Assembly (NCBI GenBank): GCA_032871835.1
Contig: CM065297.1
Span: forward strand, 39,805,098 to 39,869,097
Source of the DNA: Dipteronia dyeriana
Taxonomy: Eukaryota > Streptophyta > Magnoliopsida > Sapindales > Sapindaceae
Length of the DNA stretch: 64,000 bases
Direction: 5' to 3'
This document shows, piece after piece, positions 47,802 to 58,085 of the stretch. The notes under the pieces are model-generated. The model did no database searches and was not told where the DNA came from. It worked only from the letters and a program-made list of their open reading frames with translations. A program made the translations under genes and the position numbers. The stretch's first letter is position 1. Each line of letters starts with the position of its first letter.

Positions 47802-48097
47802 AAAAAAACGTAATTTGGAAAACAAATTGGACCAAAAAACTAACCCGCCGGACCGGGACCGTTAGGCCTGGCCTGCCAGAGGGGCCTTGAGGGCCGGCCT
47901 GGCACGGCACCTAGGCACTGCCCGTCTGAGGCAGGCCGACGTGCCGGGCCGGGCCTGCTTCTCCAGAAACAGGATGGGCCAGGCCGGCCCGCCACACCGT
48001 CGAGTGCCAGGCCTTACCAGGCCTGTTTCCACAAATGGACTGGCCAGGCCGTGCCCAATGGGCCGGGCCAGTCCATTTTTACACCACTATTTGGCGA

Positions 48098-48430
48098 CGC
48101 AGACGACGTATCCGGTAGTCGACGAGTTACGTCTCTTAAATGCCCATATAAATACCAAAAAATAGAAGGACACGTGTCGTGGAAAGAACTGACCAAGCCG
48201 TCAGGATTTCAAAACGTTACAATCATGGGGATTTCACGTGAAGGGACAAAACTGCACATGCATGGTAGCCATTGAGACACGTCATTAATGCGAAGCGTTG
48301 CTTAAGGATTGTTATTCATGTATTAATGAGACAATAAAGAATGGAAAGATTAAAAGCCTAGTCGGAAGGTCGATTAAAATACTTCCGCAGAAACAAGATT
48401 CCACTCGGCAAAAGTATTTTAAGAGAGTAT
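48098..48430 (+). other. 3' spacer and polypurine tract of copy C, right of the hAT insertion
   Basis: Continues the Retand spacer (compare A 12079-12417) and ends in AAAGTATTTTAAGAGAGTAT directly before LTR4. Confidence 0.7.
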
Positions 48431-48720
48431 TGTTATATGTATATGTTATTGAATGCACACATCATTGAAAGGTAAGACAATCCCTTAAAAAGATCATCAA
48501 ATGGTCATCCGAGCTGGCAGTTAGAAGACAGCATCCAAGACATCACTAAGAAATAAGAACCTGAGTAAGTCTGAACACGAGTACTCGGCACATTATGTTC
48601 TACTAAGGACAGCGTAAGAAACCCGAGTAAAGAAGTTCAACATATGATTCATATACGTTGGTAAACCCGAGAATCATACTTCATTATGCAAAACCTTCAT
48701 GTCAAAAAGAGCTTCTAATC
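48431..48720 (+). repeat. LTR4, left part (3' LTR of copy C)
   Basis: Runs from TGTTATATGTATATG to GAGCTTCTAATC and is colinear with the first ~290 bases of LTR2. It is interrupted by the non-autonomous LTR element that starts at 48721 and continues at 57041. Confidence 0.85.
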
Positions 48721-50932
48721 TGTTAATAGCAAAAGTTGGCTAGGGACCAAAAAAGAATTTTCCATTTCCCAACCTTCCTTCAAGGGTCAAAATTCGGGCT
48801 TATATGACAAGGTGCCAAGGTCCCCGAGGTCGAGCTACCACACGATCCTATAGGAGCAAGGCGAGGCCGCCCATACCATATAAGCATCTCGCACGTGTCC
48901 AGGCTTACCAAATAAAGCCCGACGAGACCGCGTCAAGCTCCTTATACCAGGATAAAGCCCGAAGCTAGGTCGACGTGAAAGGACCTGAGTCCCCCGACAT
49001 CAAGGTATCTTGTGACACTCTTAGAGCTTGCTACTATCTATACTTTCACTAGGAGACCTTCAAGGTGCCGAACTTGTCTTGCAAAAGCCCTCCTTCCGCG
49101 TCGAGGTATAATCTTGACCTGTCCGAGCATAAAAGAAAGAAGCTCGTAAAGTCCCATCGTCACCAAAAGTGCCAAGATCCACTGTAGATCTTGGCATGGT
49201 TAAATCTATTAGTAAGAGCAGTACTCGAGCGTACCTCTTCACGCTTCTAGAAGCAAGCCAAGATCGCCTGTTTATGGCAAACACCTTACCAGGGCTTGCC
49301 AGCCAAGCCCGCTACCGTACTAGGAAGCCTGCATAATTAGGTTAAGCTCCATGATAAAGCTACACGTAGCTAAACCAAGCTCCCAACTACAAGGTTGGAA
49401 CCCTATGGGATATTTCGTCCATAAAATGGTTAGCACAATCTCCATGGGAAGACCAACATGATCGATCTAGCTCCGTGACAATCGAGAGGTCCCCAGGGGA
49501 CCCCGCCAGTGTACTGGATCCAAGGGTACCTCGCCCTCGAGTTGTATCAAATGTCACCTCAGGTAACCTCCATGAAGTACCTCTCCAAAGTGACATGCAG
49601 AACTAGAGCTCTCCTCTCGGCAACGTAGGAAGAGAGGGTTAACTTTAATGACATGATCAACACCATTAATAAGAGAATATTCAACTCTTTAATGGCCATC
49701 ATTATTGAAAGAGTCCAAAGAGGAAACAAATACCTTGTCCTCCAAGATATCCTCCACAACTGATTATTGGGGGTCAACTATAACAGAAAATCCCGCCTAT
49801 CAAGGAAGGAAGAGTCCGAAGAGGAAACAATCATATCTTCTCCAAGATAATAGCTACAAGTCGATCAACTACATGAAAGGAAGAATCGTATTCAATAAGG
49901 AAATGAAGACTAATTGAAGAGTCCTGGACTTGCACGCCAAGATAGTCACCATGTATAAATATGCCTAAAAAAGGCATAGTAATCGGTCTCCGATAAATGA
50001 CAGAAGACACATGCTTCGTTAAAAGTTCTCTCTACATCATCATTGTATGTGTACCCCAACCGGGAAAATATCGGTCTACATTCGACCACCATTATAAGCT
50101 CTCGGGATCAACTACGTTGTATTACTTCACCATCCTTGTAAGCTCCCCGGAGCATTTTTTGATTTTTGATATAAACATAAGGAAGGGTATTCCTCCTTCC
50201 TTCGGATACTGCCTTGAGGTTTTTCAACATGTGATCACTCGTGATGTTTTTCCCCCATTGGTCAGTCCACCTTTATCTACTTAAGACTTGTGTATTTCCT
50301 ATTATCTATTGTGTTACGCATGTGTGTATGCGGGCTAGGAACCGACCTCATTGGACCTAGCTCTCTAATCTTTCTTACATGAGATCGGGAAACAACAACG
50401 AAGACCTAAGGAACCGAATCTAGATTCCTACCACACTGGACCTAACGCTCTTATCATCTCATCGATAAGCCAAAGTCGCATATCAAGATGAAAAGAAACC
50501 GCCCAGATGAGTTTGAAGGAAGTCGAGGAGCTCTCCTGTATCCTCTCTATGGAAGAAATTGAGCTCTCCGACACTGGAGCTAGATAAGCCCCCCTTCTTA
50601 CTTGCTATCGAGGTTGGGGTATTACAGGAAGCAATCAGGCTTTAGAATCAGGCTCTGGGTACTAGGATGGGCTCCGACCCTGACCGAGGAACAAGGTCTA
50701 GGATCACCCCTTTCGCACCAGCAAGGAAACCTCGAACTCCCCAGATCTACTTCATAAGCACGAAGCCTGACGGACGGGATGGCTTGTCTTCTACCTACGA
50801 TTTCATCCTCCTTCATATTCATACAAGATCATGTCAGGTATCAACGATACTAACCATGGCCACCACCTCCGTAGTAGTGGTCTCGAGGGTGTTAATAGGG
50901 ATTTCTCATCCTAAACAAATTCCCCGTTAACA
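48721..50932 (+). repeat. 5' LTR of the LARD-like element
   Basis: Runs TGTTAATAGCAAAAG to CCCCGTTAACA. A TATA box (TATAAATA) is at about 49954-49961. Open frames in it (for example 49559-49777 minus) recur in the 3' LTR but resemble no known protein. Confidence 0.88.
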
Positions 50933-50937
50933 CTTTC

Positions 50938-50955
50938 TGGCGCCTTTTGTGGGAA
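50938..50955 (+). other. Primer-binding site of the LARD-like element
   Basis: TGGCGCCTTTTGTGGGAA starts five bases after the 5' LTR end (GTTAACA-CTTTC-TGG). It resembles the TGGCGCC(G)TCTGTGGGAA sites of plant Tat-type Gypsy elements. Confidence 0.75.
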
Positions 50956-51489
50956 ATTTCCACACCTTTTTTAAAAGCCTCTATGTCTCTACATGAGTAT
51001 CATTATACTATCGAGGTAACAGATTCATTATTCATGGAATGTTATTTACTATATACGATGTCCTTTCTCCATACTTGTCTATATCGCCTATGCATCGCAT
51101 GTGGTGCTCATTATATCATTTAACGAGTGTCGTTCATTGTGGAGCAAATATGGTACGTGGGATTCCTGGTCGAACCAGTTCATTATGCTACTTCTATGAA
51201 TCGAACCTGCTCAGATAATCGAGGAGCTCCAATACAGTAGCTCCCCGCTTGAATATCTCCTATATAGTTGAACCATTATGATACATCGAGAGCTCCTATA
51301 CAATAGAACTACACCTCTCCTACTTCTTTACAGAAGATTTGCTCTGCTACCGGTAGACCTCTTATCCAGTAGATCCGTTGGACTTGGACCTGGTCATACG
51401 GGACCCTTTATGTCACCGTATCCACCATTCAGAAGCTCCTAGGCAGCGGTAGTAGGTCGACTCATGAATCTAAGAAGTCAACTCAACTG

Positions 51490-52480
51490 TGTAGCTTCTA
51501 GAGCAGTAACACCGCTACAAGACTGGTGGCTTCGCTCTATATGTACCGGGCCATTCACCGCCCTAGCAAGCCACCGAAGCCTGATCCGATCGAGGAGGTC
51601 TCAGAAGCTTCCCATATTTGGTAAGGCCATATACGTGCCTAAGCAAGCTTCTAGAGCAGTAGCACCGCTACAAGACCGGTGGCTTCGCTATATATGTACA
51701 GGTTCATTCATCGCCCTGGCAAGCCACCGAAGCCCGATCCGATCGAGGAGGTCTTATAAGCTTCCCACATTTGGTAAGGCCACCTACGTGCCTAAGCAAG
51801 CTTCTAGAGCAGTAGCACCGACACAAGACCGGTGGCTTCGCTCTATATGTACCGGGTCATTCATTGTCCTAGCAAGCCACCGAAGCCCGATCTGATCGAG
51901 GAGAGCCCAGAGGTTTCCCACTCTTGGTAAGGCCTTCTACATGCCTAAGCTAACCTCTGGAGTAGCAGCCTCACTGTAAGGCCAAGTGGCTCCTCACTTC
52001 TTATACAGGGCCGGTCAATGCCCAATTGAGCCAGTGAGCTCCTGTTTTATTCCAGTATGGTCCAGAGCCTCATTTCAATTGTAGGGGACTCCAAAGATCC
52101 CAAGCATGCTTCTGGACCAGTACCAGACCGGAGGCTTTGCTCCATATGTACTGGGTCATTAACCATCTTAGCAAGCCACCGAAGCCCGATCTGATCGAAG
52201 ACAGCCTAGAGGCTTCCCACATTTTAAGTGGTCCAAAGCCTTCACTCAGTTGTTGGGGTTTCCTTGAAATCCCAAGTATGCCTCTGGACCGGTACCAGAC
52301 AGGTAGCCCATCTCCATTCATATAGGGTCATCCAATGCTCAAGTGAGTCACCACTCAACCTGGAGGGGTCCAAAGTGTTCTCTCAGTCGAGCGAAACTTC
52401 TAGAATCCTGAGTATGTCTCCAGATAGTTACTAAACTGGTGTCTCCTCTCCACTTGTATGGGGCCATTCATCGCCCTAGC
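51490..52480 (+). repeat. Tandem array 1 of the LARD-like element (153-base unit)
   Basis: Units start at GCTTCTAGAGCAGTA: 51494, 51647 and 51800, exactly 153 bases apart. More diverged units follow at about 51955, 52108 and 52280. Core words include CAAGCCACCGAAGCC, GATCGAGGAG and CCGGTGGCTTCGCT. Because 153 is a multiple of three, the frame 51464-51895 stays open, but the repeated peptide matches no family I know. Confidence 0.85.
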
Positions 52481-53580
52481 GAGCTACCTTGGTCCCGATC
52501 TACCTCTCTGAGCCAGCTTCCACCACCTTGGTTGGATCAACTTCAATCAGCCTTGACCTCCATCTCCTCAGTTGGATCAATCGAGACCTCTCCTACCTCT
52601 CTTACCTCTCCTACCTCTCCTACCTTGGTAACACCAATCTGGACATCTACTTTGACAGATTCAAATAGAAAGGTAGGCAGATTTGAAACCCCCCGTGCAT
52701 CTACAGCAGTGGAGGACTTCAAGGTAGTTCCTACCTCAACATGACTAGACATGAAAGCAGAAATGGGAACCAAGTCCTCCCCATCATCTGCGCATCTATC
52801 ATCTCAATAATTTTCGGCTTCAGTCAGAGCGGACCCTGGTAACTCTCAACTTTCTCTGTGATCTATTCAAGGTATCCATCCTCCAATGATGATCAGATCA
52901 GAGGGAAGAAGAGCTTGAGCTGCCTAACAAGCAACACAGAAGCGTCCTTCAGAAAATGAAGCACCCACCTTGGCTCCCAAGGTAGCCATGTTGCCATACA
53001 GAGTTTGAACCACTCCCACCATGTGGTCGTGGGTTGAAGAAGTAACCATTCTCCTTGGCTGGCACGAGCTCGACCTTAGCAACCACCAGCTTGCTTTCGG
53101 AGATTATCATGCTGATGGCTCCTCTCCATTTGTATTGGGCCTTCCAATGCCCTAGTGAGCCATCGAGGTCTCGATCCATTCGGAGAGCACCCAAAGGTCC
53201 TGATTCGTTCACAGTGGTGTATCGAGCTTGATTACGATTGTTGAAGACCTCATCTACCCCAAACGGACTTCCAAACCGGTTACATCACTTGGGGACTAGA
53301 AGCTCAATATTTTCTCAATACTCTAGTGTGAGGGGCGATGACCCTAGCGTGAGACAATTTCCTCTAGTTCGCAATAAAAAACATCTTTTACGGAGAGCCA
53401 TTCTACTATCTACACTCATAATGCAGATCATCTCAATAGATTCTACTCGTTAAAAAACTCCTAGAGCGAGACTGGTTATCAACCGATACCACCATTCACT
53501 GATACAACTTCGTATTAGCTCGCCATGAGTTTGTATCTCTTTCGATTTCGGTATCTGTAGTAGATCTCATGTGATCACCA
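52481..53580 (+). other. Unassigned internal part of the LARD-like element
   Basis: No retrotransposon domain is visible. It contains a Ser/Thr/Pro-rich open frame (52439-52744, with SPTSLTSPTSPT) and a further decayed copy of array 1 words near 53115-53170 (CTCCATTTGTATTGGGCC, CGAGGTCTCGATC). I do not call a gene. Confidence 0.5.
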
Positions 53581-53790
53581 TCACAAGGAGAGCTACAACG
53601 CACTCCCGATGCCCTAGACCGAATCAAATCCTTCCAGGAGGATCGCCGATACCAGGAGAGCTACACCGCACTTATGATGCCCTGGACATGATCGAATCCC
53701 TCCAGGAGGATCACCTTGACTAGGAGAGCTAGATAGCCCTCATAATGCCCTGAACTAGATTAATCCCTCTAGGAGGATCGCCATAGTATT
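53580..53790 (+). repeat. Tandem array 2 of the LARD-like element (68-base unit)
   Basis: AGGAGAGCTA recurs at about 53586, 53654 and 53722, 68 bases apart, each followed by a GATGCCCT(A/G)GAC-like block and a CCAGGAGGATC block. Confidence 0.8.
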
Positions 53791-53805
53791 TCGACAGTGA
53801 TCTCC

Positions 53806-54415
53806 TTATGTCCAGAGACTGGTCGGGGAAGCCCCCTCACTACCTCTGATACCTCGGTCGGGCACCACCCCCTCCAAGAAGGGTCTGAGTGTAAGAGCAT
53901 TATTACCATCCAGATCTCGATACCAAGATATAGCTAGATAGTGCTCCTGATGCCTTTGTCGGGCTACGACCCTCAAGAAGGGTCTGAGTGTAAGGGCATT
54001 GTTGTCATCCAGATCTTGATACCAGAATACAGCTAGATAGCGCTCCTGATGTCTTGGTCGGGCTACGACCCCCAAGAAGGATCCGAGTGTAAAAGCATAG
54101 TTGTCATCCGGATCAAAATACCAGGATATAGCTAGATAGAGCTCCTGATGCCTTGGTCGGGCTACGACCCCCAAGAAGGGTCTAAGTGTAAGAGTATAGT
54201 TGCCATCCGGATCAAAATACCAGGATATAGCTAGATAGCGCTTCTGATGCCTTGGTCGAGCTACGACCCCCAAGAAGGGTCTAAGTGTAAGAGCATAGTT
54301 GCCATCCAGATCAAAATACCCGGATATAGCTAGATAGTGCTCATGATGCCTTGGTCGGGCTACGACCCTCAAGAAGGGTCTGAGTGTAAGAGCATAGTTG
54401 CCTACCTATTCCAAG
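53806..54415 (+). repeat. Tandem array 3 of the LARD-like element (99-base unit)
   Basis: GGGCTACGACCCCCAAGAAGG recurs with a 99-base period (53961, 54060, 54159, 54258, 54357), with a first diverged unit near 53862: about six units. 99 is a multiple of three, and the minus strand stays open for 188 codons (54372-53806) as a 33-residue repeat. This is best explained by the repeat itself. Confidence 0.87.
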
Positions 54416-54835
54416 AACAGAAATTTCAGACTATCAGCCACTCAAGCTTCATCCGACATGATCAAGCAATACGGTTTGTGACCTTTCTCACTTACCAAAT
54501 TTTACACTGACTAGAGCGTCAGAAATTCCACAAAGGGAATATCTCTTCTGTTGTCTGCCATCGCTCATTTATTTTACAGGTACGCCGAATGCATCTATGT
54601 CTCGCTTATGTATAAAGAACTGGTGAAAAAGTGGCCTTAGTTTCCCACCAGGATCTTCTTCGCCAAATGTACCAAGACTCCGAAAGCAGGAATGACTAGT
54701 ACCCCGATTCGCTAAGCCAAGCACTGTGAGTGATTCTGGTTACAAGTAAGAAGCGACAAGCAAAATTCTTCATGTAGTACAAGATTAAGACTCCAACCCC
54801 AAATACTTACCGGTGTTCAAGTCAGAGGGGACTTC
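54416..54835 (+). other. 3' internal spacer and polypurine tract of the LARD-like element
   Basis: No coding sequence seen. It ends with GTCAGAGGGGACTTC directly before the 3' LTR, a purine-rich tract of the expected kind. Confidence 0.65.
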
Positions 54836-57040
54836 TGTTAATAGCAAAATTAGGTTAGGGACCAACGAAGAATTTTCCACTTCCCAACCTTCCTACAAGG
54901 GTCCAAATTCGGGCTTATATGACGGGGAGTCAAGGTCCCCGAGGTCGAGCTACCACACAATCCTACAGGAGCAAGGCAAGGCCGCCCATACCATCTGAGC
55001 ATCTCGCACGTGTCCAGGCTTACCAAATAAAGCCCGACGAGACCGCGTCAAGCTCCTTATACCAGGATAATGCTCAAAGCTAGGTCAACGTGAAAAGACC
55101 TGGGTCCCCCGACATTAAGGTATCTCGTGACACTCCTAGAGCTTGCTACTATCTCTACTTTCACTATGAGACCTTCAAGGTGCCGAACTTGTCTTGCAAA
55201 GGCCCTCCTACCTTGTCGAGGTATAATCTCGACCTGTCCGAGCATAAAAGGAAGAAGCCCATAAAACCCAGTCGTCACCAAAAGCGCCAAGATCCACTGT
55301 AGATCCTGGCATGGTTAAATCAAGTAGCAAGAGCAGTACTCGAGCGTACCTCTCCACCCTTCCAGAAGCAAGCCAAGATTGCCTGCTTATGGCAAACACC
55401 TTACCAGGGCTTGCCAGCCAAGCCCGCTACCCCGCTAGAAAGCGTGCATAATTAGGTCAAGCTCCATGATAAAGCTCGACGTAGCTAAACCAAGCTCCAA
55501 ACTATAAGATTGGAACCCTATGGAATATTTTGCCTCTAAAATGGTTAGCACAAGCTCCATAGGAAGACCAACATGATCGATCTAGCTCCGTGACAATCGA
55601 GAGGTCCCCGGGGGACCCTGCCAATGTACTGGATCCTAGGGTACCTCGCCCTCAAAGAGTATCAAATGTCACCTCAGGTAACCTTCATGAAGTACCTCTC
55701 CAAAGTGACATGCAAAACTAGAGCTCTCCTCTCGGCAACGTAGGAAGAGAGGGTTGACTTTAATGACATGATCAACACTATTAATAAGAGAATATTCAAC
55801 TCTTTAATGGCCATCATTAGTGAAAGAGTCCAAAGAGGAAACAAATACCTTTTCCTCCAAGATATTCTCCACAACCTATTATTGGGGGTCAACTATAACA
55901 GAAAATCCCGCCTATCAAGGAAGGAAGAGTCCGAAGAGGAAACAATCATATATTCTCCAAGATAATAGCTACAAGCCGATCAACTATATGAAAGGAAGAA
56001 TCGTATTCGATAAGGAAACGGAGACTAATTGAAGAGTCCTGGACTTGCACGCCAAGGTAGTCACTATTTATAAATATGTCTGTAAAAGGCATAGTAATCG
56101 GTCTCCAATAGATGACAGAAGACACATACTTCGTTAAAAGTTCTCTCTACATCATCATTGTATGTGTACCCCGACTGGGAAAATATCGGTCTACATTCGA
56201 CCACCATTGTAAGCTCTCCGGAGCAACTATGTTGTATTACTTCACCATCCTTGTAAGCTCCCCGGAGCATTCTTTGATATATACATAAGGAAGGGTATTC
56301 CTCCTTCCTCCGGATACTGCCTTGGGGTTTTTCAGCATGTGATCACTCGTGATGCTTTTTCCCCCATTGGTCAGTCCACCTCCATCTACTTAAGACTTGT
56401 GTATTTCCTATTATTTACTGTGTTACGCATGTGTGTATACGGGCTAGGAACCGACCTCATTGAACCTAGCTCTCTAATCTTTCTTACATGAGATCAGGAA
56501 ACAACAACGAAGACCTAAGGAACTGAATCTAGATTCTAACCCCACTGGATCTAACGCTCTTATCCTCTCATCTATATGCCAAAGTCGCACATCAAGATAA
56601 AGAGAAACCGCCCAGATCAATTTGAAAGGAGTCGAGGAGCTCTCATGTATCCTCTCTATGGAAGAAATCGAGGTCTCCGACACTGGAGCTAGACAAGCCC
56701 CCCTTCTTACTTGCTATCGAGGTCGGGGAAATACAGGAAGCAATCGGGCTCCAGAATCAGGCTCTAGGTACTAGGACGGGCTCCGACCCCGACCGAGCAA
56801 CAAGGTCCAGGATCACCCCTTCGCACTAGCAAGTGAACCTTGAGCTCCCCAGATCTACTTCATAAGCACGAAGCCCGACGGACGGGATAGCTTGTCTCCT
56901 ACCTACGATTTCATCCTCATTCATATTCATACAAGATCAGGTCAGGTATCAACGATACCAACCCCGGCCACCACCTCCGTGGTAGTGGTCTCGAGGGTGT
57001 TAATAGGGATTTCTCATCCTTAACAAATTTCTTGTTAACA
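54836..57040 (+). repeat. 3' LTR of the LARD-like element
   Basis: Runs TGTTAATAGCAAAATTAGG to TTCTTGTTAACA, colinear with the 5' LTR over its whole length with scattered substitutions and small indels. A TATA box (TATAAATA) is at about 56069-56076. Confidence 0.88.
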
Positions 57041-57135
57041 CTTTCTAAAGGATAAAACACCAGACAGGAAACCATTTCAAATCAAGCAATAACTCAATTC
57101 TTCTAAAAGACTGCACCAATCAGGACATAAGTTGT
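57041..57135 (+). repeat. LTR4, right fragment of Retand-like copy C
   Basis: CTTTCTAAAGGATAAAACACC... through CAGGACATAAGTTGT matches the LTR2 sequence that follows the interruption point at 48720. The match stops at 57135, before the LTR TATA box, so the 3' half of LTR4 is missing from the window. Confidence 0.85.
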
Positions 57136-57669
57136 GCTAAATTTGATATATGTTATACTTAGTACTAAATTTGACATAATTTATAGCATTATATTAGATT
57201 TGAATGATTTAAATAAATGGATTTGAATGTTACCACATTATTTAATCACCAGATTTAGACACCAAATTTAAACAAAATAACATTACTCTTATTTCAATAC
57301 CAATTTCCCCTAGTAAATTTGTTAAATTTTATTATTTGAGATTAAAAAAATCAATAAATACGACTACATTTATTGTTGTGTCAAATTTGACATATGTTAT
57401 ACATACTGCTAAATTTAGCAAAGCTTTTAGTACTGTATTGGAACAAGTTTTTTTTATTTTATACTGAATCATAGCATTAACACATGATTTAGCAATGCAT
57501 TTGAGATGCTCTACCACATTTTACCTATCTAACTCCCAAATCGGAGAATATCTTAACATTTAAAAATAAGGTTCAAAATGGTAAAATTAGTTTCACAAGG
57601 ATGATAACTTTGCCATACTTTCTTTTCAAGGTCCAAAAATAAACAATAACCTAATATAACAAACAATAT

Positions 57670-57670
<1 letters not shown>
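57136..57670. other. AT-rich intergenic stretch, possible MITE remnant
   Basis: No gene. The words GCTAAATTTGATATATGTTATAC (57136-57158) and GTCAAATTTGACATATGTTATACATACTGCTAAATTT (57381-57416) repeat. TTTGAGATGCTCTACC near 57499-57515 resembles the end of a common plant MITE type. The assignment is weak. Confidence 0.35.

Positions 57671-57671
<1 letters not shown>

Positions 57672-57711
<40 letters not shown>
57672..57711. repeat. AT microsatellite
   Basis: About 19 uninterrupted AT dinucleotides, directly left of the first fold-back unit. Confidence 0.9.
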
Positions 57712-57714
<3 letters not shown>

Positions 57715-57887
57715 AAGTGTTCTCATAAGTGCGTACTAATAGAATTATATAAGGATATTGAATGTGACTCGCTCATTTTACATAGACTTGATTTGTATGC
57801 ACTTGTCAAAACTCTTTTATAAATGAATGGCTCACATTCAATGTCCTTATATAATTTCATCAATGCGCACTGATAGGAAAATGATCA
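57712..57887. mobile_element. Fold-back MITE-like unit 1
   Basis: The left arm 57721-57766 (AAGTGCGTACTAATAGAATT, then ATATAAGGATATTGAATGTGA) is complementary to the right arm 57832-57886 (TCACATTCAATGTCCTTATA, then TAATTTCATCAATGCGCACT), with a short central loop. It is flanked by AT repeats and has no coding capacity. Confidence 0.7.
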
Positions 57888-57901
57888 TATATATATATAT
57901 A

Positions 57902-58085
57902 GTGGTTTTCTAGTCGGTGCGTACTGACATAAGTTATATCAATGCTTGACATGTGGACCATTGATTATGGAAAAGTTTTGACAAGTGCATACACTTTGAG
58001 TCAAAGCATGTAAATCTAATGGTCTACTTCCAACGCATTGATGAATTTATATCAGTGCGCACTAACTTGAATTTATATATAAGGG
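57902..58085. mobile_element. Fold-back MITE-like unit 2
   Basis: The left arm at about 57914-57966 (GGTGCGTACTGACATAAGTT, then ATATCAATGC) pairs imperfectly with the right arm at 58010-58068 (GCATTGATGAATTTATATCA, then GTGCGCACTAACTT). It is related to unit 1 in the arm words (GTGCGYACT, ATCAATGCG) but differs in the middle. It is flanked by (TA)n on both sides. Confidence 0.68.

Larger units (their letters stand above)
44307..48089 (+). mobile_element. hAT-superfamily DNA transposon
   Basis: A 3,783-base element with perfect 17-base terminal inverted repeats (TAGTGGTGTAAAAATGG and its complement at 48073-48089). It is flanked by a perfect 8-base target duplication TTTGGCGA (44299-44306 and 48090-48097), the hAT signature. 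Both subterminal regions (about 44325-44550 and 47845-48075) are very GC-rich and packed with GGCC/CAGGCC motifs in both orientations, as expected of transposase-binding sites. It encodes a broken RICESLEEPER/DAYSLEEPER-like transposase. The termini are intact, so it could be moved in trans by a related active transposase. Confidence 0.95.
48721..57040 (+). mobile_element. Non-autonomous large LTR element (LARD-like) with three internal tandem arrays
   Basis: Two LTRs of about 2.2 kb (48721-50932 and 54836-57040) flank a 3.9 kb internal region. That region has a primer-binding site (TGGCGCC...), a polypurine tract, and no gag, protease, RT, RNase H or integrase. It sits inside Retand LTR4, whose sequence continues on both sides. 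The flanks read CTTCTA on the left and CTTTCTA on the right, an imperfect target duplication. The TGGCGCC...TGTGGGAA primer site is of a type common in Tat/Gypsy elements, so a Gypsy helper is likely but unproven. Confidence 0.87.
6861..57135 (+). mobile_element. Ty3/Gypsy Tat (Retand-like) LTR array: LTR1-A-LTR2-B-LTR3-C-LTR4, with nested insertions
   Basis: Four related LTRs of about 0.8 kb alternate with three internal regions in the same orientation, so adjacent copies share LTRs. Assignment to Ty3/Gypsy Tat rests on a gag capsid of Tat type, a protease with DNGSS, RT with YIDDM, a second RNase H (WRLYVDGSSN), integrase at the end of pol, and a large antisense gene between pol and the 3' LTR. 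Copies A and B lack the same ~5.2 kb of pol; C keeps it but is split by five other insertions. The array begins with TC instead of TG and is cut short at 57135. All coding parts are degenerate. Confidence 0.85.

Noticed and set aside
47887..48275. GC-rich frames near the hAT right end
   Set aside because: Same cause as at the left end; they cross the transposon border, which a real gene would not.
51464..51895. 143-codon frame in the LARD-like element
   Set aside because: Three copies of a 153-base tandem unit; the period being a multiple of three explains the open frame.
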